A stretch of 7,062 nt of DNA from Gemmatimonadota bacterium (GTDB lineage: Bacteria > Gemmatimonadota > Gemmatimonadetes > Longimicrobiales > Gaopeijiaceae). The position numbers were made by a program, and so were the translations under genes. Position 1 is the stretch's first letter, and each line of letters begins with the position of its first letter. Under the pieces are notes generated by a model, which saw only the letters and a program-made list of their open reading frames with translations, made no database searches and was not told the origin of the DNA. The stretch is from the NCBI GenBank assembly GCA_030550695.1, contig JAUQOX010000152.1:1-7062 (forward strand). The letters are read 5' to 3'. This document shows positions 1 to 6,147 of this stretch, piece by piece.

Positions 1-228
1 GACGCTCCACAATTGAGGATCCGTACCCGGGGGGGCCTCGAGGCCCACCTCCTCTCGGACCGCCACTCTGGACGCTTCCCGGACCTGTGTCGGGGAATCC
101 ACCGACGCGGACCGCATCTGGGGTCCCCCTTCCACCCTCCCGTTCCCCCTCGGAACCTCCTCTCCCAGACCCACTGCTCGTGCTGTCATGGGCGGACGAT
201 AGACGACGGAAGCCGGGTCTATGGCCAT
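1..228 (-). CDS. 5' part of a gene following flgC; position suggests FliE (partial, runs off window)
   Basis: An open frame of 76 codons starts with ATG at 228, ten nt after the flgC stop, and stays open to the window edge. A strong ribosome site (GGGAAGGG) lies just ahead of the ATG. A second in-frame ATG is at 189, but it has no comparable ribosome site, so 228 is preferred. The visible protein begins MAIDPASVVYRPP and continues with a polar, Gly/Pro/Arg/Glu-rich, apparently disordered stretch. I recognise no domain in it. In most flagellated bacteria the gene after flgB-flgC is fliE, encoding the roughly 100-residue basal-body protein that joins the MS ring to the rod, and FliE proteins have variable N termini with the conserved part at the C terminus. 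The identification is therefore positional inference only. The start and the coupling to flgC are well supported; the name is not. Confidence 0.5.
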   Translation of the reverse strand, partial: MAIDPASVVYRPPMTARAVGLGEEVPRGNGRVEGGPQMRSASVDSPTQVREASRVAVREEVGLEAPPGTDPQLWSV

Positions 229-238
229 AATCCCTTCC

Positions 239-745
239 CTATAGTTGAGTTGCCCGCCGGAGCATGGACTTCACCGCCTCGAAGACCGAGGCGTTGGCCT
301 CATAAAGGCGCCGCGCCTCCAGAAGACCGACCAGCTCCTGGGTGATGTCCACATTGGAGAGTTCCACGTACCCGTCGGGGCCGGCGTGGGGGTGGCCGGG
401 ATCGTAGATCCGTGGCCCCGGAGTCGGATCCTCCACCACCCCGACCACCTCCACACCCCCTCCCAACCCCTCGGAACGGACCCCCACCACGGGCTCGTTC
501 TCCCTGCGGGGGGCGACAGAGTTTTGGAGCACCCCCTCGAAGGGCACCTCCCGGAGTTCCACCACCCGCCTCCGGTAGGCACCCCCTGCCGGGGTGTGGG
601 TGGCACTGGCGTTGGCGATGTTGGACGCCATGACCTCGATTCGGGCCCGTTGGGCCGAAAGTCCCGAGGCTGCGATCCCCAGCGACCGGAACCAAGGCCC
701 TTCCCGGGTCCTTCCTCCCACCGGCGGCAGGTCCTTCCTATCCAT
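239..745 (-). CDS. flgC: Flagellar basal-body rod protein FlgC
   Basis: Proximal rod protein of the flagellar basal body, exported by the flagellar type III apparatus and assembled with FlgB and FlgF in the periplasmic rod. The 168-residue product has the family's N-terminal signature: a SLGIAASGLSAQR helix (residues 21-33) followed by ASNIANASATHTP (40-52) and GGAYRRRVV. It also has the typical C-terminal half, YDPGHPHAGPDGYVELSNVD (114-133), and a final YEANASVFEAVKSML helix (148-162). FlgC is usually about 135-150 residues. The extra length is a roughly 17-residue polar extension before the first conserved helix and a Gly/Val-rich middle. The ATG at 745 is preceded by CGAGGACC and begins 9 nt after the flgB stop, so the two are clearly in one operon. 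An internal start closer to the conserved helix has no better ribosome site. Identity is secure; the exact start is slightly less so. Confidence 0.95.
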   Translation of the reverse strand: MDRKDLPPVGGRTREGPWFRSLGIAASGLSAQRARIEVMASNIANASATHTPAGGAYRRRVVELREVPFEGVLQNSVAPRRENEPVVGVRSEGLGGGVEVVGVVEDPTPGPRIYDPGHPHAGPDGYVELSNVDITQELVGLLEARRLYEANASVFEAVKSMLRRATQL

Positions 746-754
746 GGTCCTCGG

Positions 755-1042
755 TTACCCCTCCCGCAGGCTGGACCGGAGGCCCTGATAGGTCTTTTGG
801 AGGAGCTGGGCCACCGTTTCGAACCTGAGCTGCTCCTCCGCCAGGGCCACCATTTCCTTTTCCAGATCCACCCCCCCTCGGCTCCCTTCCGCCTGCCGGA
901 GCGCCCGGCCAAAGTCGGGCCCGGCACCGGTGGCGGCATTGGCCACCCGATGGGCGATCTCCCGCACGGCCCGGGTGGACCGGTCCAGCTCCGCTCTGAG
1001 CTCCGGCACCAGGGAACGGTCTCCAAGAATCCGGCTCAGCAT
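755..1042 (-). CDS. flgB: Flagellar basal-body rod protein FlgB, short divergent form
   Basis: Proximal rod protein at the base of the flagellar rod. The product is 95 residues; FlgB is usually about 110-140. The C-terminal half is typical: GGVDLEKEMVALAEEQLRFE (residues 56-75), then a QLLQKTYQGLRSSL helix (79-92). The N-terminal half starts MLSRILGDRS and has a helix ending in HRVANAATGAGPDF (31-44). The usual NNIANxxTPGYK motif of rod and hook proteins is degenerate here, and the variable loop after it is almost absent. The ATG at 1042 was chosen because GGAGGG stands 7 nt upstream and because a sigma-54 promoter predicted at 1087-1101 would start transcription near 1075. The frame is open farther upstream to a TTG at 1102, but that codon lies inside the -24 element. 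The next gene is flgC, 9 nt away. The name rests on the C-terminal motif plus position next to flgC. Confidence 0.85.
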   Translation of the reverse strand: MLSRILGDRSLVPELRAELDRSTRAVREIAHRVANAATGAGPDFGRALRQAEGSRGGVDLEKEMVALAEEQLRFETVAQLLQKTYQGLRSSLREG

Positions 1043-1086
1043 GACGAACCCTCCGGGGGCGGACACGATACCGACCCCTCCCCGGG

Positions 1087-1101
1087 GCAAGGGGCATTCC
1101 A
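1087..1101 (-). promoter_or_regulatory. Sigma-54 (RpoN) -24/-12 promoter of the flgB operon
   Basis: On the minus strand the sequence reads TGGAATG-CCCC-TTGC. Against the consensus TGGCACG-N4-TTGC it matches 9 of 11 fixed positions, including the nearly invariant GG and GC separated by exactly ten bases. The predicted start site is near 1075, giving a leader of about 34 nt that carries the flgB ribosome site. The gene immediately upstream encodes a sigma-54 activator, and rod genes are commonly sigma-54-dependent in organisms with FlrC/FleR/FlgR regulators. That this regulator acts on this promoter is inference. Confidence 0.72.
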
Positions 1102-1161
1102 AAGGTGGGGACGGGGGGCGGGAGGGTCCCCTTCCTTTTCGGGCTCTCAGACTAACTGGTT

Positions 1162-1178
1162 GTAAGGAATCGTCTTAC
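1162..1178. promoter_or_regulatory. Inverted repeat, possible upstream activator site for the flgB promoter
   Basis: GTAAG (1162-1166) and CTTAC (1174-1178) form a 5-bp dyad with a 7-nt spacer. It lies in an unusually AT-containing patch of an otherwise GC-rich gap. Its centre (1170) is about 95 bp upstream of the predicted sigma-54 start site, a usual distance for enhancer sites of NtrC-family activators with Fis-type HTH domains. A dyad this short can occur by chance, so the role is a suggestion based on position. Confidence 0.35.
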
Positions 1179-1295
1179 GAGACTGCAACGGGGCAGGCTG
1201 GGAACCACCGCCGCGAAGAGGAGGGGAGGGGGATGGGCTCCAGGACCCCCGGTTCCCGGCATGAACTTCCTCCGGGGGGCGGCGACTTTTTCCCC

Positions 1296-2711
<1,416 letters not shown>

Positions 2712-2844
2712 ACCGACGCCGCCGTCCACCCTCCGGCTAAAGTTCGGTCTTCGCCGGTCCGATAATCGAAACGTACCATGAGGCCGCCCCCCCCTGCAAC
2801 GAACGGGGCTGCCGTCGCTCCTCGGGGTACAGGATGGTTCGAAC
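2712..2844. other. Divergent control region between the response-regulator gene and flgL
   Basis: This 133-nt gap separates the two start codons of divergent units. It carries the plus-strand sigma-28 promoter (2738-2765), whose -10 overlaps a small palindrome, CGATAATCG. It also has an AGGA ribosome site at 2831-2834 and a perfect 8-bp palindrome GTTCGAAC (2837-2844) just before the flgL TTG. The minus-strand leader of the regulator (GGAGGGTGG) lies near 2729-2737. I found no convincing sigma-70 or sigma-54 promoter for the regulator on the minus strand; it may lie inside flgL or be non-consensus. Confidence 0.6.
2738..2765 (+). promoter_or_regulatory. Sigma-28 (FliA/SigD) promoter of flgL-fliW
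   Basis: The sequence has TAAAGTTC as the -35 element (2738-2745) and TCCGATAA as the -10 element (2758-2765). These match the flagellar sigma-28 consensus TAAAGTTT and GCCGATAA at 7 of 8 positions each. The spacer between TAAA and the -10 octamer is 16 nt, against 15 in the consensus, which is within the range sigma-28 enzymes accept. The predicted start site is near 2772, about 70 nt before the flgL start codon. flgL is a late-class gene commonly driven by sigma-28, so position and orientation both fit. Confidence 0.82.
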
Positions 2845-2848
2845 TTGA
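2834..2848 (+). other. Four-codon mini-ORF overlapping the flgL start
   Basis: ATG GTT CGA ACT TGA (MVRT) begins inside the AGGATGG ribosome-binding stretch. Its TGA overlaps the flgL start codon as TTGA. A GGGG at 2824-2827 stands six nt before the ATG. It spans the palindrome GTTCGAAC. Whether it is translated cannot be told from sequence; termination at this TGA would place ribosomes exactly on the weak TTG start of flgL. Confidence 0.3.
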
Positions 2849-3723
2849 GGATTTCCAACCAAGTTCTCTTCGGTCGGGCTTCGGCCTCCGGGCAGCGCCT
2901 CCTGTGGGAGATGCACCGGGAGCAAAAGGCCATTTCCTCGGGCCTCCGCCTCGAATCCCCTTCCGACCACCCCACGGCGGTGGGGGAGGTGATGCGGGCC
3001 TCCAGCTCCCTTCGGGCGTTGGACCAGTATCGGGACAACCTCTCCACCGCCCGGTCCCGCCTCCAGATGGAGGACGGCGTCCTTCAGCAACTTTCCGATG
3101 TCCTCATCCGGGCCAAAGAGCTGGCCGTTTCCCAGGCCGGGAGCACCGCCTCAGCCCAAACCCGTTCCGTGACCGCGGAGGAAATCCGGAGAATCCGGAG
3201 CTTCGTGGTGGAACTGGGCAACACCCGTTACGGCGATGCCTACCTCTTCGGGGGCGATTACGCCGACGCCGCGCCCCTGACCGGATCCGGGGTAGACCCC
3301 AGCCGGCCTCCTGTGGGCTCGGCCAGGGTGGAGGGAGGGCCCGGGGCGTTCTACGCCCTCAATCACGGAGCCCAGGAAGTCTTTGTCGACTCCGGCGTCC
3401 TGGCGGCCCTGGAAGGGCTGGAGGCGGCGCTGGCAGGCAACTCGGAAGAGGCGATCCGCCATTCCATCGGCGCCTTGGACCAGGCCTTCCACAAGGTGCA
3501 GAACCTGGTCGGGGACCTGGGAGCCCGGATGAGCCAGACCGACCTGGCCCTCCACAACCTCCAGGCGCTGAGACTCAACCTGGAAGCCCTCCGGTCCGAC
3601 CTTCAGGACGCCGATATCGCCGAAGCCGTCACCCGGCTGGTCCACCGCCAGACGGCTTACCAGGCGGCCATGATGGCCACCGCCCGCATCATGGAGTCCA
3701 CCCTGACCCACTACCTCCGATGA
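2845..3723 (+). CDS. flgL: Flagellar hook-filament junction protein FlgL (HAP3)
   Basis: Junction protein between hook and filament, exported through the flagellar channel. The 292-residue product has the paired terminal helices of the flagellin/FlgL superfamily: MRISNQVLF at the start, the SSGLRLESPSDHP motif (31-43) matching the FlgL/flagellin SSGKR...PSDDP pattern, YLFGGDY in the middle, and a C-terminal helix from DADIAEAV to THYLR (255-292) with the typical QTAYQAA repeat pattern. It is a FlgL rather than a flagellin because of YLFGG, the short variable centre and the linked fliW. The start is a TTG at 2845, the only start giving the correct N terminus, with AGGA ten nt upstream. Usual FlgL proteins are about 300 residues or longer, so this one is compact. 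flgK, normally just upstream, is absent here; flgL instead heads its own sigma-28 operon. The stop overlaps the fliW start (ATGA). Confidence 0.94.
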   Translation: MRISNQVLFGRASASGQRLLWEMHREQKAISSGLRLESPSDHPTAVGEVMRASSSLRALDQYRDNLSTARSRLQMEDGVLQQLSDVLIRAKELAVSQAGSTASAQTRSVTAEEIRRIRSFVVELGNTRYGDAYLFGGDYADAAPLTGSGVDPSRPPVGSARVEGGPGAFYALNHGAQEVFVDSGVLAALEGLEAALAGNSEEAIRHSIGALDQAFHKVQNLVGDLGARMSQTDLALHNLQALRLNLEALRSDLQDADIAEAVTRLVHRQTAYQAAMMATARIMESTLTHYLR

Positions 3724-4214
3724 CCATGGCCACCGCAGCCCTTCCCACCACCCCGGAACCGTCTCCCCTCCTGCTGGAGTCCCATGTCCTGGGTACCCTC
3801 CAGGTGCGGGAGGACCAGTGTTTCACCTTCCCGGAGGGGATTCTCGGCTTTCCGGCTTGCAAACGCTTCGCCTTGCTTCCGGCGGAAAGAACCGGCTTCT
3901 GGTGGCTGCAATCCCTGGACTGCCCCTCGTTGACCTTCCTGTTGGCCGATCCGTTCCTGTTCATCGAAGGGTTCTACGTGGACCTCAACGAAGGGGACCT
4001 TCTCCCCCTTCGGGCCACCAGGGCGTCGGAGCTGGGGGTCCTGGCCATCGTGACCCTCCCCCGCACCCCCCTGGACCCTCCCACCGCCAATCTCCAGGGA
4101 CCGTTGGTCCTCAACCCAGGAAAGCGCCTGGGGCGCCAAGTCGTCCTCCCCCATTCCCCCTACGGAACCCGGTGGCCTCTGGAACTGAGCAGGTTGCGGA
4201 AGAAGAAAAGGTAG
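3720..4214 (+). CDS. fliW: Flagellar assembly factor FliW (CsrA antagonist)
   Basis: FliW is a small cytoplasmic protein that binds flagellin and CsrA. In characterised bacteria it sequesters CsrA when flagellin is low and so links flagellin translation to hook completion. The 164-residue product shows the family motifs: FPEGILGFP (37-45), LQSLDCPSLTF (63-73), TANLQGPLVLN (122-132) and QVVL...Y.TRWPLE (140-155). A roughly 20-residue Pro/Thr-rich N terminus and a basic tail (LRKKKR) are additions. Two starts are possible, ATG at 3720 and ATG at 3726. The first overlaps the flgL stop in the ATGA arrangement typical of translational coupling, and no separate ribosome site is seen, so 3720 is preferred. 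In many genomes csrA follows fliW directly. Here the next gene is convergent typA, so csrA must be elsewhere or absent. Confidence 0.92.
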   Translation: MTMATAALPTTPEPSPLLLESHVLGTLQVREDQCFTFPEGILGFPACKRFALLPAERTGFWWLQSLDCPSLTFLLADPFLFIEGFYVDLNEGDLLPLRATRASELGVLAIVTLPRTPLDPPTANLQGPLVLNPGKRLGRQVVLPHSPYGTRWPLELSRLRKKKR

Positions 4215-4227
4215 GGGCGGCGGCCCG

Positions 4228-6123
4228 CTAAGGGCGATCCTTGGCCGCCTTCCGCCGTTTGCCGGGGTCCAGCTCCCGCTTCCGGAGGCGCAGGCTTCTG
4301 GGGGTCACCTCCAGGAGTTCGTCCTCCTCCATGAATTCCAGGGCAAGTTCCACCGTAAGCCTTCGGGGCGGCTCCAGACGGATGGCTTCGTCGGAGGCCG
4401 TGGTGCGGATGTTGGTGGCCTTCTTCTCCCGACAGACGTTGACGTCGAGGTCACCCCGCCGGACGTGTTCCCCCACAATCATCCCCTGATAGACCGGCTC
4501 GCCCGGCTCCACAAACAGGGTCCCCCGCTCCTGGAGGTGGAACAGGGCGTAGGCCACGGCCGTCCCTTCCCGGTCCGCCACCAGGACCCCCTTCTCCCTC
4601 CCCGGCAGGGGACCCGCCCAAGGGCCATACTCCAGGAACCGATGGTGGAGGATCCCCTCCCCCCGGGTAGCCCCCAGGAACTCCGAGCGGTAGCCGAAAA
4701 GCCCCCGGGTGGGTGCCCGAAAACGGAAACGGGCCCTCCCCCTCCCAACCATCCGGAGGTCCTCCAGCTTGGCCCCCCTCCCCCCCAAACCCTCCATGAC
4801 CACTCCCACCGATCCCTCGGGAACCTCGAGCACCACCTCCTCCCACGGCTCTTCCCTCTCCCCCCCCGACCCGATCCGGGTGATCACCTGGGGCCGGGAA
4901 ACCTGGAACTCGTACCCTTCCCGGCGCATGACCTCCATGAGAACCCCCAGATGCAGTTCACCCCTCCCCGACACCGTGAACGTGTCGGGGGAATCCTTCT
5001 CCTCCACCCGCAGGGCGAGGTTCCTTTCCAATTCCCGGAAGAGGCGCTCCCTCAGGTGGCGGCTGGTGACGAACTTCCCCTCCCGGCCGGCAAAGGGAGA
5101 GGTGTTCACCCCGAACTCCACCGAAAGGGTGGGCTCTTCCACGGCTATCCCCCGGAGGCGGTCCCGGTGCAGGGGGTGGGTCAGGGTGACCCCGATCTCC
5201 ACCCCTTCCACCCCCGCCAGGGCCACGATGTCCCCGGCCGCAGCCTCTTCCAGCTCCAGCCGCTCCAGCCCCTGAAACTCATAGAGCTTGAGGACCCGCC
5301 CCTCCGGCACACCCTCGTCCGGGGGCACGGGGCCCGGCGGCCCGAGGGGCAACAGGGCCACCCGGTCCCCTACCCGAACCTTCCCCCGCTCGATGCGCCC
5401 GATGGCGATCCGACCCACATAGGGCGAGAAGTCCAAGGTGGACACCAGCATCTGGAAAGGACCGTCGGGGTTGCCGGGGGGTGGGGGGAGGTGCTGAAGA
5501 ATCGCCTCGAAAAGGGGGCGGAGATCCCCCACGGGGGGCTGGCGGCGTCCGGAAGCCGACCCGCTTCCCTCTTCCCGCCGAGACCAGGCACGGGCCGTGG
5601 CCAGATCCCGGGTAGCCCACCCTTCCCGGGCGGAGGCATAGAGGAAGGGAGCGTCCAGTTGCGCCTGTCCTGCCTCCTCTTCCAGGAACAGCTCCAACAC
5701 CTCGTCGTGGACCTCCTCCAATCGGGCGTCGGCCCTGTCGGCCTTGTTGAGGACCACGATGGGGAGAAGGCCGAGTTCCAGGGCCTTCCGGGTCACGAAG
5801 CGGGTCTGGGGCATCGGACCTTCCGCCGCATCCACGAGAAGGAGGACGCCGTCCACCATGCGGAGGATCCGTTCCACCTCCCCCCCGAAATCCGCATGGC
5901 CGGGGGTATCCACGATGTTGATCTTCACCTCGCCCCAATGGATGGCCGTGTTCTTGGCCAGGATCGTGATCCCCCGCTCCCGTTCCAGGGGGTCGGAGTC
6001 CATGACCCGCTCCTCCACCACCTGGTGGGGGCGGAAGATCCCCGCCTGGCGGAGCATCTGATCCACCAGGGTGGTCTTGCCGTGGTCCACATGGGCGATG
6101 ACCGCCACATTCCGGATGAGCAT
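4228..6123 (-). CDS. typA: Translational GTPase TypA/BipA
   Basis: Ribosome-binding GTPase of the EF-G/LepA family, linked to stress and low-temperature growth and to 50S assembly in studied bacteria. The 631-residue protein is complete. The G domain has AHVDHGKT (10-17), RGITI (50-54), DTPGH (72-76), NKAD (126-129) and SAREG (164-168). An EF-Tu-like domain II follows (from about 222, QMLVSTLDFSPYVGRIAIGR). Then come domain III with SGRGELHLG, a domain V-like part, and the BipA-specific C-terminal domain with GLFGYRSEF and CREKKATNIRTT (564-575). A basic tail closes it. Residues about 180-199 form a Ser/Gly/Arg/Pro-rich stretch between G domain and domain II that looks longer than usual. The ATG at 6123 gives the expected MLIRNVAVIAHVDHGKTT start, and GGGAAGG lies 5 nt upstream. 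It begins 24 nt after the DHS-like gene ends, so co-transcription is likely. It converges on fliW with 13 nt between stops. Confidence 0.97.
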   Translation of the reverse strand: MLIRNVAVIAHVDHGKTTLVDQMLRQAGIFRPHQVVEERVMDSDPLERERGITILAKNTAIHWGEVKINIVDTPGHADFGGEVERILRMVDGVLLLVDAAEGPMPQTRFVTRKALELGLLPIVVLNKADRADARLEEVHDEVLELFLEEEAGQAQLDAPFLYASAREGWATRDLATARAWSRREEGSGSASGRRQPPVGDLRPLFEAILQHLPPPPGNPDGPFQMLVSTLDFSPYVGRIAIGRIERGKVRVGDRVALLPLGPPGPVPPDEGVPEGRVLKLYEFQGLERLELEEAAAGDIVALAGVEGVEIGVTLTHPLHRDRLRGIAVEEPTLSVEFGVNTSPFAGREGKFVTSRHLRERLFRELERNLALRVEEKDSPDTFTVSGRGELHLGVLMEVMRREGYEFQVSRPQVITRIGSGGEREEPWEEVVLEVPEGSVGVVMEGLGGRGAKLEDLRMVGRGRARFRFRAPTRGLFGYRSEFLGATRGEGILHHRFLEYGPWAGPLPGREKGVLVADREGTAVAYALFHLQERGTLFVEPGEPVYQGMIVGEHVRRGDLDVNVCREKKATNIRTTASDEAIRLEPPRRLTVELALEFMEEDELLEVTPRSLRLRKRELDPGKRRKAAKDRP

Positions 6124-6147
6124 GGGAACCTTCCCGCCGTACCCCCT

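Larger units (their letters stand above)
1043..1295. other. Intergenic gap between the response-regulator gene and flgB
   Basis: This 253-nt stretch lies between the stop of the sigma-54 response regulator and the flgB ATG, both on the minus strand. It contains the flgB ribosome site (GGAGGG, 7 nt before the ATG), the sigma-54 promoter at 1087-1101, and the inverted repeat at 1162-1178. I see no convincing gene and no intrinsic terminator (a GC hairpin followed by a T run) for the regulator. Read-through from the regulator into flgB is therefore possible in addition to the sigma-54 promoter. Confidence 0.7.

Noticed and set aside
13..345. 110-codon plus-strand frame at the window start
   Set aside because: It is antisense to the flgC end and to the minus-strand frame with a ribosome site at 228. 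It has no ribosome site of its own and no domain-like sequence.
1193..1207. Second sigma-54-like site on the minus strand (TGGTTCC-CAGC-CTGC)
   Set aside because: It has GG-N10-GC spacing but a poorer match than 1087-1101 and would give a leader of about 140 nt. It is kept only as a weak alternative.
2756..2772. Minus-strand GATTAT as a -10 box for the regulator gene
   Set aside because: No acceptable -35 element lies 16-18 nt upstream on that strand, so a sigma-70 promoter cannot be supported.
2791..2808. CCCC...GGGG hairpin in the flgL leader
   Set aside because: A four-base stem with a ten-base loop in a C-rich run is expected by chance at this base composition.
2712..3047. 112-residue N-terminal extension of the response regulator
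   Set aside because: It lies antisense to flgL and across the sigma-28 promoter, and the receiver domain begins normally at the ATG at 2711. The extension has no recognisable protein character.
2778..3719. Plus-strand frame upstream of and in frame with fliW
   Set aside because: This part overlaps flgL in another frame and is a Pro/Gly/Arg-rich shadow. The real fliW begins at 3720, where the ATGA overlap occurs.
4211..4235. Possible bidirectional terminator between fliW and typA
   Set aside because: The gap contains short G/C runs but no stable long stem and no T run on either strand, so an intrinsic terminator is not supported.
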